A stretch of 64,000 bases of DNA from an uncultured Eubacteriales bacterium. Its GTDB lineage: Bacteria; Bacillota; Clostridia; Oscillospirales; CAG-272. Shown in pieces: positions 28,627 to 36,318 of this stretch (the stretch's first letter is position 1; the number at the start of each line of letters is the position of its first letter). A program made the translations under genes and the position numbers. A model generated the notes under the pieces. That model saw only the letters and a list, made by a program, of their open reading frames with translations. It did no database searches and was not told the DNA's origin. The DNA is taken from the NCBI GenBank assembly GCA_902491535.1, contig CABUHS010000004.1:49931-113930 (forward strand). Reading direction: 5' to 3'.

Positions 28627-29481
28627 TTACTCTATTGTACTCTGCGCAATAAAAAACGCATTCTGGTTTTCAACATTTATTATACCGGTTGCACCGTCTG
28701 ACAAATCTTTTATTACAGCATCTGCAAAAGTCAGTTTCATCTGAAGATCATCCGTATCCCCGACCTCTATTCTGAATCTGCCGTCATATATAAAATATAC
28801 ATCGAATTTACTGCAACAATTCACAAGCGTTATGTGCGGAGCCATTGAGCATTCAGCAAATATGCGGAGAGTTCTTACCGCATAATCGTAATATATACTG
28901 CTCACGAATTCAAGTCGGCTGCCTACGACAGCTTTCGAAACTCCGCTTACACTTATCTCGAGAAGGTCTGCGTGGCGCGTCTGCATTATATCACTGTCAG
29001 ATATTATCTCAAGTACCCTGAGCGAATCTGATAATATGAAATATTCCCCGTCGATCACAAAAAAATATTCTGCGGAATCCTCTGTTATTGACAGCTGCAG
29101 TGTAGACGGAGACGGATGCGAAAGAGATACGGATCTGACATAAGGAAATTTTTCAGTTATCCGCTTTTCCGCAGCAGATCTGCTCACCGCATACGCATTG
29201 TTTCCGGCAGTTATCCCGGATGCCTCAATTATCCTCCAGTCATCGTAAATAGTAGAGCCGGAAACCGTAATATGCTTAATTTTGAAAAATACCGAAAAAA
29301 GCACCGCAGCCAGGCACGCACAAAATATCACAAGAATAGTTATGTAAAAAAACATCTTGCGATGGAGTTTCTGTTTTGATTTTTGCTGTATTTTAGAAAA
29401 GATATTGCGCGAGAGCATTTCAAGCTCAGCGGTTTCATCTGCAGCAGCCGATTGCTGCGTGATATTTTCTTTTTCTGCCAT
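28627..29481 (-). CDS. divIB: Cell division protein DivIB/FtsQ
   Basis: A 284-residue bitopic protein. A cytoplasmic N-terminus of about 43 residues and one membrane helix (about 44-67) lead into a POTRA domain (KIKHITVSGSTIYDDWRII) and a beta domain. It scaffolds FtsL/DivIC and regulates septal peptidoglycan synthesis. The length is typical. It is divergent from lepA, and the 867-bp region upstream carries the 130-bp repeat array. Sequence similarity in the family is low, so the call rests on topology, POTRA pattern and the ftsZ context. Confidence 0.82.
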   Translation of the reverse strand: MAEKENITQQSAAADETAELEMLSRNIFSKIQQKSKQKLHRKMFFYITILVIFCACLAAVLFSVFFKIKHITVSGSTIYDDWRIIEASGITAGNNAYAVSRSAAEKRITEKFPYVRSVSLSHPSPSTLQLSITEDSAEYFFVIDGEYFILSDSLRVLEIISDSDIMQTRHADLLEISVSGVSKAVVGSRLEFVSSIYYDYAVRTLRIFAECSMAPHITLVNCCSKFDVYFIYDGRFRIEVGDTDDLQMKLTFADAVIKDLSDGATGIINVENQNAFFIAQSTIE

Positions 29482-29851
29482 ATTTATGACCGTACCCCAA
29501 ATTCGTGTTCAAAAGCCTGCGGCGCTTCAATATCCGTTATTAATATGCCGCCAAGCAGTACATTTGCATTATATACGCTTATAAATCATCATAGAATTTC
29601 AATTACGTATGCATCAGCATTATGATCGGTGCAATCTCAGGACGTTATTACAAGCTTATACCCGAACGCACCGAGAAGCATTCAAAATATTTGATTTTGT
29701 CAGTATTTCGTGAGGTTATTTTACCATGAAGCAAAAATGTTTGCTTGCAAAGACATTTTTGCAAGGCCGTCAATTGCGCAGATCGTGCAAGGCACAAGGC
29801 GGTGCAGCCGTAAAGGCTTACGCAGTAAGACTTTCTGCGCTTATTATACCA

Positions 29852-29911
29852 CAATTTCATTGTGCCTCAGGCACAATATGCGGCAAAGCCGCAGAGCGAT
29901 AGCTCAAATTG
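29852..29911. repeat. Cloverleaf-like block 1
   Basis: A closing stem CAATTT/AAATTG encloses three consecutive hairpins: TTGTGCC-TCA-GGCACAA, TGCGGC-AAA-GCCGCA and GAGC-GATA-GCTC. It is not a tRNA: arm sizes and invariant bases do not fit. Confidence 0.7.
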
Positions 29912-29985
29912 ATGATTCAATGTTCTCTCAGACGTCCGAAAGCCAGCGAAGCAGTCTTTCGGCTTACGTCGTGAGGTTATTTTAC

Positions 29986-30047
29986 CATAAATTCAAGGCG
30001 AAGCCTTGCAAGCGGCGCAGCCGCTTGGACGCAAGTCCCGATTTATG
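29986..30047. repeat. Cloverleaf-like block 2
   Basis: A closing stem CATAAAT/ATTTATG encloses three hairpins: AAGGC-GAA-GCCTT, AAGCGGC-GCA-GCCGCTT and GGAC-GCAA-GTCC. The architecture matches block 1, while the arm sequences are unrelated. Confidence 0.7.
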
Positions 30048-30111
30048 TTTCAATGTTCTCTCAGATGTCCGAAGGTTTGCTCAGCAAAGCTTCAGTATAC
30101 ATCGTGAGGTT

Positions 30112-30140
30112 ATTATAACACAGTTTTACTCTTTAAGCAA
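30112..30140 (-). promoter_or_regulatory. Promoter-like site at the outer end of the repeat array
   Basis: On the minus strand TTGCTT (30140-30135), a 17-bp spacer and TATAAT (30117-30112) point through the array toward divIB. The other three units carry the matching TATAAT/TAAAAT tail without a recognisable -35. Confidence 0.5.
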
Positions 30141-30228
30141 TAGATTTATTCCGTACGTCAGCCATATAACCGAAAATTTACATTTCATTGCATACGCTCG
30201 CAAACAATCATCTTTTTACAAAAAAATA

Positions 30229-30257
30229 TTGATTTTTTCTTATAAACATTATATAAT
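30229..30257 (+). promoter_or_regulatory. Promoter of lepA-hemW
   Basis: TTGATT (30229-30234), a 17-bp spacer and TATAAT (30252-30257), giving a leader of about 85 nt. Confidence 0.7.
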
Positions 30258-30348
30258 AAAGTGTTATTATTACGTATCTTACCGTTGCCGTAGCATAAGC
30301 TTACGGTATATTATTTTCGGTTTGGACAGAAAGGCATGGTTATCCCAT

Positions 30349-32160
30349 ATGAGTGACCATCGTAAATATATACGGAATTTTTCAATAATTGCGCATATAG
30401 ATCACGGAAAATCGACGCTCGCAGACCGACTGCTCGAGGCAACAGGAGCCGTCAGCACCCGCGACATGGAAGCACAGATACTTGACAATATGGATCTTGA
30501 ACGCGAGCGCGGAATAACAATAAAGGCACGGGCAGTCAATCTTACATATAAGGCTCCGGACGGAGAGGAATATCAGTTCAACCTTATCGACACCCCCGGT
30601 CATGTCGATTTCGGATATGAGGTGTCACGCTCGCTAAATGCGTGCGAAGGCGCACTTCTTGTCATAGACGCAACTCAGGGCATTGAAGCTCAGACGCTGG
30701 CAAACGCATATCTTGCCGTAGACAGTGATCTTGAAATAGTTCCCGTAATAAATAAAATAGATCTGCCGTCAGCCGACATAGAAGGTGTGCGTGCAGAAAT
30801 CGAAGATGTGATCGGAATTCCTGCGGATGACTGTCCTGCGGTATCCGCCAAAAGCGGTCTTAACATAGAGCAGGTACTTGAAAAGATAGTCACAGACATA
30901 AATCCGCCGGAGGGAGATCCCGAAAAGCCGCTCGAAGCGCTCATTTTCGACTCATATTATGACTCATATCTCGGTGTCGTTGTTTATGTCAGATTATATG
31001 ACGGAACAGTAAAATCCGGAGATACCATAAAGCTTATGAGTACCGGCGCGACATTCGAGGTCGTTTCGGTCGGCGTAATGTCTCCGTTCGGACTTATTCA
31101 GCGTGACAGCCTCGAAGCAGGAGACGTCGGATATATAACTGCATCTATAAAGACCGTTTCCGAAACACGCGTAGGAGATACAATAACTCTTGCCGAAGGC
31201 GGAGTTGAAACTCCCCTGCCCGGTTTTAAAAAGGCTCTTCCGATGGTCTATTCCGGCATCTATCCTGCGGACGGAGCGCGCTACGGAGATCTCCGCGAAG
31301 CAATAGAAAAACTTCAGCTCAACGACGCCGCGCTTTCATTTGAGCCGGAGACATCAGCCGCACTCGGATTCGGATTCCGCTGCGGATTCCTCGGACTGCT
31401 CCATATGGAGATAATACAGCAGCGGCTTGAGCGGGAATTCAATCTCGACCTTATCACGACAGCGCCGAGCGTTATCTACAAGATAACCAAGCGCGGAGGA
31501 GAGACGGTATATATCGATAATCCCTCAAACTATCCGTCTGCAGATGAGATCGAAGAAGCATGCGAACCGATAGTACGAGCAAGCATAATTACACCGACCG
31601 AATACGTCGGCGGTATTATGGAGCTGTGTCAGGACAGACGCGGAATATATAAAGATATGAAGTATATAGATCAGAAGCGTGCCGAGCTTCACTATGAACT
31701 TCCGCTCAATGAGATCGTATACGATTTCTTCGATGCGCTTAAGAGCCGCAGCAAAGGGTACGCCTCACTTGATTACGAGTTCGACGGATACAAGCCGAGC
31801 AAGCTTGTTAAACTCGACATAATGCTCAACGGCGATATAGTAGATGCTCTGTCATTCATCGTTCATGAGGAAAAGGCATACGGAAGAGCGCGGAAGATCG
31901 CCGAAAAGCTTAAGGAAAACATCTCGCGACAGCTCTTTGAAATACCTATACAGGCAGCTATAGGCGGAAAAATAATTGCAAGAGAGACCGTCAAAGCACT
32001 CCGCAAGGATGTACTTGCAAAATGCTACGGCGGAGATATAACGCGTAAGAAGAAGCTGCTTGAAAAGCAGAAGGAAGGCAAGAAGAAGATGCGCCAGCTC
32101 GGATCTGTTCAGGTAACGCCCGAGGCGTTCATGGCAGTTCTCAAGCTCGACGACGATTGA
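30349..32160 (+). CDS. lepA: Elongation factor 4 (LepA)
   Basis: A 603-residue ribosome-associated GTPase that can back-translocate and aids initiation and assembly under stress. G motifs AHIDHGKST and DTPGHVDF are present, as is the LepA C-terminal domain through RQLGSVQVTPEAFMAVLKLD. I chose the ATG at 30349, giving MSDHRKYIRNFSIIAHIDHG; the frame is open far upstream through the repeat array, but that is not coding. A GAAAGG lies about 15 nt upstream. It is first gene of an operon with hemW, 58 bp apart, a common pairing in Firmicutes. Confidence 0.96.
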   Translation: MSDHRKYIRNFSIIAHIDHGKSTLADRLLEATGAVSTRDMEAQILDNMDLERERGITIKARAVNLTYKAPDGEEYQFNLIDTPGHVDFGYEVSRSLNACEGALLVIDATQGIEAQTLANAYLAVDSDLEIVPVINKIDLPSADIEGVRAEIEDVIGIPADDCPAVSAKSGLNIEQVLEKIVTDINPPEGDPEKPLEALIFDSYYDSYLGVVVYVRLYDGTVKSGDTIKLMSTGATFEVVSVGVMSPFGLIQRDSLEAGDVGYITASIKTVSETRVGDTITLAEGGVETPLPGFKKALPMVYSGIYPADGARYGDLREAIEKLQLNDAALSFEPETSAALGFGFRCGFLGLLHMEIIQQRLEREFNLDLITTAPSVIYKITKRGGETVYIDNPSNYPSADEIEEACEPIVRASIITPTEYVGGIMELCQDRRGIYKDMKYIDQKRAELHYELPLNEIVYDFFDALKSRSKGYASLDYEFDGYKPSKLVKLDIMLNGDIVDALSFIVHEEKAYGRARKIAEKLKENISRQLFEIPIQAAIGGKIIARETVKALRKDVLAKCYGGDITRKKKLLEKQKEGKKKMRQLGSVQVTPEAFMAVLKLDDD

Positions 32161-32218
32161 TAAAATGATAAACTCGGACAAAGCATTGTGTCCGCAGTCC
32201 TGAAAGGATCGGCTTCAT

Positions 32219-33412
32219 ATGGCTAATAATGAAAAAAATATCGGGCTTTATCTGCATATACCGTTTTGCAAAAGTAAATGTTTGTACTGTGACTTTTATT
32301 CTCTTTCCGGAAGAGAGGACTACGAAAGATATACCGACGCACTGATAATGCATATGGAGGATTATTCGTATGCGCTCAAAGGATGTACGGTAGACAGTAT
32401 CTATATTGGCGGCGGAACGCCTACTGCTATGCCTACATCAATGATATGCACTCTCATCGACGGAATATTCGACAATTTCAATGTTTCCGATAATGCGGAA
32501 ATAACCATTGAATGTAATCCCGCAACAGTCGGTATCAAAGAACTCAAAAAGATACGTTCGGCAGGAGTAAACCGTCTGAGCATCGGAATCCAGTCAGCCT
32601 GCGACAGTGAGCTTTGCTCACTCGGCAGAATACATAACTTTTCCGATGCAGAAGAATGTTTTTATGCAGCAAGAAAAGCCGGATTTGATAATATAAATGT
32701 AGATATTATGTACGGAATCCCCGGACAAACACCCGAAAGTCTTTCAGACACTCTCGGAAAAGTTTGCGAGCTTGATCCCGAGCATATCTCATTTTACGGA
32801 CTTAAAATTGAAGAAGGAACACCCTTTTACGACATGAGCGGTTCACTTGAGCTTCCGGACGAAGACACCGAATCCGCGATGTATTTCGATTCAATCGCCT
32901 TGCTCTCCGGACACGGCTACGATCAGTATGAGATCAGCAACTTTGCAAAAGAAGGATTTGCATGCCGTCACAATATAAAATACTGGAGCTGCGGCGAATA
33001 TCTCGGACTCGGTCCGGGCGCACATTCCTATCTCGGCGGATGCCGTTTCTCATTCAAAAAGGATATAGACCGGTATATAAGTTCAATGGAGCATCCCGAA
33101 CATGATTACGGGATCATTGATGAAAAATACAATATACGTGATTTCGAGAGAATCGGAGAATATGTCATGCTTCGTCTTCGCACCGTATACGGTGTTGACG
33201 CAGAGGAATTCAAAAGGCGGTTTGACCGCGACTTTGATATAATGTATGGAGATAAGCTGTACAAATATATCGAAGGCGGCTTTGCAAAAAAGAGCGGAAA
33301 CAGATATTTCCTGACGCCGCGCGGAATGTATGTAAGCAACTATATTCTTTCTGATCTGCTCGATTTTGACGGCTCCATGGCAGCCGGAGCCGCCGAGGGA
33401 ATGGTACAGTAA
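32219..33412 (+). CDS. hemW: Radical SAM heme chaperone HemW
   Basis: A 397-residue radical SAM protein. The cluster motif is CKSKCLYC (Cys17, Cys21, Cys24), a CxxxCxxC followed by Asp rather than the fourth Cys of true HemN. That supports HemW (heme insertion into respiratory enzymes) over coproporphyrinogen dehydrogenase. IYIGGGTPT and the C-terminal winged-helix HemN_C region are present. SD AAAGGA lies before the ATG. A CGGACA/TGTCCG hairpin sits in the gap to lepA. The dockerin protein gene follows 17 bp later. Confidence 0.93.
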   Translation: MANNEKNIGLYLHIPFCKSKCLYCDFYSLSGREDYERYTDALIMHMEDYSYALKGCTVDSIYIGGGTPTAMPTSMICTLIDGIFDNFNVSDNAEITIECNPATVGIKELKKIRSAGVNRLSIGIQSACDSELCSLGRIHNFSDAEECFYAARKAGFDNINVDIMYGIPGQTPESLSDTLGKVCELDPEHISFYGLKIEEGTPFYDMSGSLELPDEDTESAMYFDSIALLSGHGYDQYEISNFAKEGFACRHNIKYWSCGEYLGLGPGAHSYLGGCRFSFKKDIDRYISSMEHPEHDYGIIDEKYNIRDFERIGEYVMLRLRTVYGVDAEEFKRRFDRDFDIMYGDKLYKYIEGGFAKKSGNRYFLTPRGMYVSNYILSDLLDFDGSMAAGAAEGMVQ

Positions 33413-33429
33413 ACGGAGAACACTTATTT

Positions 33430-35181
33430 ATGGTAAAAAAATTTCTGACTGCACTTGCAGTCATTTTGGCAGTATGTATTCCGATATGTATCTATGCCGG
33501 AGAAAATCCGGTTTACGGAGACGTTAACGGAGACGGCGCAGTCAATTCCAAAGACCTTACCCGGCTTATGAAATACGTTGCAGGAGAGAGCGTCGGGATC
33601 TATAACGGAGATATAAACGAAGACGGCACAGTCAACGCAAAAGATCTGACGAGACTTATGAAATATATTTCAGGAGATATTACAAAACCGGATTTGCCGG
33701 AGCTTGATGCAGATACGGTCAACGAAATTCTCGGCAGCTATAAACAAACGTATAAATTCATAGCGTTCCGGGAAGGCTCACTCTACGGATTCAGCGATAT
33801 GACAGCATTCGGAGGCCGTGTCGCGCCGGAACGCAAAGACGGCAACTTGTATGTCGATTCGGCAGCTATTGCGCAGGCACTCGGTCTGGATCACAGTTTC
33901 TCCGCAGAAACCGAATCAGTAAAATTAAGTTATAACGGTACAGATCTTGTGTTCAATATTTCAGACGATACCGTTACAGCAGATGGTCGTACATATGCTG
34001 TTCCGCATATGTATATCTCATCCGGCAGAGCAATGCTGAGACTTGATTCCACAGCCGCTCTATTCGGATATACGTTTTCGGAAGATTCGTCAAACAATAC
34101 CTCTTATATAGCGATATCTAAAAACCATATAAACAGCGTAACCAAAAAAACGGCAGATGAGCGCTTCGAACTGTACGATAACACTGTGTGCGATATTTCC
34201 GATGTGCAGGCATTCGGTAATTACAGCGGTGTAGGCAAATACGAAAAGACTCCGTCGGAAGAACGGCTTATCGGCATAGCATATACCACATGGCATAATA
34301 AAAACCAAAACTGGGGTTCAGGTACATGGGGAACGCCTCTGTACGGCACATACAGCTCTGACGACCGTGAAACGATATACAGACACGGAAAAATGTTTGC
34401 CGAAGCAGGTATTGATTTTGTATTCGTCGATTGGTCAAACAACACGACCTACCACGCGGAAGATTCTTACAACGCCGGAATGTCTATGATCGAAGACGCC
34501 ACTGATCTGCTTTTCGAAGTCTGGTCAGAAATTCCCGGTGCGCCCAAGATATGCATTTTTGTAGGTCCGGGACACAGCGGATACAGCTCGGTCCTTGACG
34601 GAAATCATCAGAGAAAAGTCGATCAGGTCTACGACCGATATGTAAATAATCCCGAATACGCAGATATGTATTTTTACTATGAGGGAAAGCCGCTTCTTAT
34701 GTGTTACGGATCCACTCCGGTCGACAAAGCTTATCTCAGCAGCGACAGATACTCTGCATCATGGGATGACAGCCGCTTTACGACCAGATGGCTTTCAGGA
34801 TATGTAAATCAGCAAAATGCGCTTCTCAAATCATCTTCCGAGAAGCTTTCAAAATTCTACTGGAGCTGGGAAGAACGCGGAGAGCAGTCCTTCAGCGTAA
34901 AAGACGGGCGTGTCGAAGCGATAACAGTCAGCGCCGCCACGCGTCCCGGAGGAAATGTTCCTGCATATGAACGAAATAATGGAGAAACTCTGAAAAAACA
35001 ATTTCAACGCGCAAATGACCTCGGAGCAGGAATCGTACTTCTTACAACCTGGAACGAGTGGATATACGGAGAACAGCCGTCTGCCGAAGGCTCGAGGGAT
35101 CTTGAGCCTTCCAGACAGCACGGAACGTTCTATTACGATCTCATGTGTCAGCAAATATATAAATTCAAAGGATTAAAATAA
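33430..35181 (+). CDS. Secreted protein with N-terminal dockerin and GH99/WbsX-like glycosidase domain
   Basis: A 583-residue exported protein. A signal peptide (residues 1-23) is followed by a type-I-like dockerin at about 28-83, made of two calcium loops DVNGDGAVNSKD and DINEDGTVNAKD. A domain like the copper-amine-oxidase N-terminal stalk follows (about 115-220). From about 250 to the end is a barrel with IGIAYTTWHNKN, FVFVDWSNN, YFYYEGKPLLMCYG and the late LLTTWNEWIYGE, the pattern of GH99-like endo-alpha-mannosidase/WbsX proteins. It probably acts on mannan-type or N-glycan chains outside the cell, perhaps bound to a cohesin scaffold. The N-terminal dockerin position is unusual. It lies 17 bp after hemW and ends at a strong terminator. 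Confidence 0.82.
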   Translation: MVKKFLTALAVILAVCIPICIYAGENPVYGDVNGDGAVNSKDLTRLMKYVAGESVGIYNGDINEDGTVNAKDLTRLMKYISGDITKPDLPELDADTVNEILGSYKQTYKFIAFREGSLYGFSDMTAFGGRVAPERKDGNLYVDSAAIAQALGLDHSFSAETESVKLSYNGTDLVFNISDDTVTADGRTYAVPHMYISSGRAMLRLDSTAALFGYTFSEDSSNNTSYIAISKNHINSVTKKTADERFELYDNTVCDISDVQAFGNYSGVGKYEKTPSEERLIGIAYTTWHNKNQNWGSGTWGTPLYGTYSSDDRETIYRHGKMFAEAGIDFVFVDWSNNTTYHAEDSYNAGMSMIEDATDLLFEVWSEIPGAPKICIFVGPGHSGYSSVLDGNHQRKVDQVYDRYVNNPEYADMYFYYEGKPLLMCYGSTPVDKAYLSSDRYSASWDDSRFTTRWLSGYVNQQNALLKSSSEKLSKFYWSWEERGEQSFSVKDGRVEAITVSAATRPGGNVPAYERNNGETLKKQFQRANDLGAGIVLLTTWNEWIYGEQPSAEGSRDLEPSRQHGTFYYDLMCQQIYKFKGLK

Positions 35182-35200
35182 CATACAAATTTAACATGTA

Positions 35201-35231
35201 AAAAAACGACCGCGATGCGGTCGTTTTTTTA
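35201..35231 (+). terminator. Terminator of the lepA-hemW-dockerin operon
   Basis: CGACCGC (35207-35213) pairs with GCGGTCG (35217-35223), extended by A6/T7 tracts. It is symmetric and could act in both directions. Confidence 0.9.
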
Positions 35232-35390
35232 TTATAATGCACTCCTGTACCGATGCCGTGAAACAAATACCAGTGTACAATCATCTTTCAATTATATATG
35301 TACACCGCATCACAGACAGATAAAAAGCTGATATTATAACTAATAGTGAGATTTAATACCCATTCCCGAGAATATACCGTCATAAAGCGG

Positions 35391-35429
35391 AAAAAGCAGT
35401 CCCCGGGTGAGTGACGGGAACTGCTTTTT
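35391..35429 (-). terminator. Terminator of rpsT
   Basis: AAAAAGCAGTCCCCG (35391-35405) pairs with CGGGAACTGCTTTTT (35415-35429) with one mismatch. T tracts lie on both strands. Confidence 0.88.
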
Positions 35430-35455
35430 TCTTTACTTGATCAAGTTCTTTAAAA

Positions 35456-35722
35456 TTATGCGTTAAGGGCATTAAGAGCAAGTGTGAACTGGCTCTTTTT
35501 TCTTGCAGCCTTATTCTTATGAATAATTCCGTTTGCAACAGCCTTGTCGATAATCTTGACTGCTGCTTTATATGTTTCAGCGGCAGCGTCCTTATCTCCG
35601 GCGGCGAGAGCTGCCTCGTATTTCTTAATTGTACTCTTTGCAAGAGACTTGAACATCTTGTTCTGAAGTGTCTTGGACTTTGTTACGATAACGCGCTTTT
35701 TTGCGGATTTAATGTTCGGCAC
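35456..35722 (-). CDS. rpsT: 30S ribosomal protein S20
   Basis: An 88-residue small-subunit assembly protein binding 16S rRNA at the 5' domain and helix 44. The start is the GTG at 35722, giving (M)PNIKSAKKRV as in the family. An in-frame GTG 9 nt further up is part of the AAGGAGGTG SD and is rejected. The sequence is Lys/Ala-rich and ends in the usual short tail. It is monocistronic, with a strong terminator, and divergent from rpoB. Confidence 0.96.
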   Translation of the reverse strand: MPNIKSAKKRVIVTKSKTLQNKMFKSLAKSTIKKYEAALAAGDKDAAAETYKAAVKIIDKAVANGIIHKNKAARKKSQFTLALNALNA

Positions 35723-35999
35723 GTTTTTCACCTCCTTAAAGTAATTTATATCAGAATTATCTGATTAAAATATTTGCTTATGCAATCTGATTTATCTGCG
35801 GATCTCCGACGGCAACTCTCGCGGACGTGTGATAACTGCGCACTCGAAACCGCACAATATCATTTATGTATTTTATCACAAATCTTTTGTTTTTGCAAGG
35901 GTTTTTGCAAAATTTATTTCAGAATACAAAAAATGTATTTTATTAACATAATGTAAAAAAAAATATTTTAAAGTTTACAATTAAAAAGTCCGCATTTTG

Positions 36000-36028
36000 T
36001 TGACAAAAAAGGTGACATGTGATATATT
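36000..36028 (+). promoter_or_regulatory. Promoter of rpoBC
   Basis: A perfect TTGACA (36000-36005), a 17-bp spacer and TATATT (36023-36028). This leaves a leader of about 285 nt before rpoB. Confidence 0.75.
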
Positions 36029-36045
36029 AAATATAATTTCGCTTT

Positions 36046-36101
36046 TGCCTTTTCCAAGCAATTTTGGTATACAAAAAAGCTCGGAAAAACGGCAAAAATG
36101 A
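36046..36101 (+). promoter_or_regulatory. Large hairpin in the rpoB leader
   Basis: TTTTGCC, TTTTCC and GC on the 5' side pair with GC, GGAAAA and GGCAAAA on the 3' side, with small bulges and a loop of about 18 nt. No U tract follows, so it is not an obvious terminator. The rest of the leader up to 36318 has several short GC hairpins and no ORF. Confidence 0.45.
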
Positions 36102-36318
36102 TTGTATAAAGCTTATAATGAACGGTATTACGCCTGTTTTGACTGAAATATGGGAATGAAATACCGCCGCGTTAAACAAAGTCTGCTTATAATTCGGCTG
36201 TAACCAGCATGCCGTAGGGGTGGCTTTGCAGAATACGCGACGGGTTTTGTTCCCGTATTTTGCCGTAACGGAGTAGCGTTTATTCTCAAGAAATATTTTG
36301 AATGGAGTGGTTGTTCAA

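Larger units (their letters stand above)
29705..30120. repeat. Array of four ~130-bp structured repeat units
   Basis: Four tails with the pattern (GAG/GCG)(G/C)TTATTWTAMCA end at 29727, about 29852, 29988 and 30120, giving steps of 125, 136 and 132 bp. The last two units share a 73-bp body (29916-29988 and 30049-30120) opening TTCAATGTTCTCTCAGA. In that body a stem GACGT/ACGTC in one copy is GATGT/ACATC in the other, a compensatory change. The first two units are more degenerate. Cloverleaf-like blocks of 60 and 62 bp lie between units. Confidence 0.8.
29482..30348. other. 867-bp divIB-lepA intergenic region with structured repeat array
   Basis: No supported gene. Bases 29482-29700 show no clear feature beyond the expected divIB leader. 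Bases 29705-30120 hold four related units of about 130 bp. Bases 30229-30257 hold the lepA promoter. Confidence 0.8.

Noticed and set aside
29852..30047. tRNA genes suggested by cloverleaf-like folds.
   Set aside because: Arm lengths, missing T-loop and D-loop consensus, and 60-62 nt size exclude tRNAs.
29705..30120. CRISPR array.
   Set aside because: Only four degenerate units at about 130-bp spacing, no short identical repeats and no cas genes.
29710..30348. In-frame N-terminal extension of lepA by about 210 codons.
   Set aside because: It runs through the structured repeat array and lepA's own promoter; LepA proteins start at the MSDHRKYIRNF-like position.
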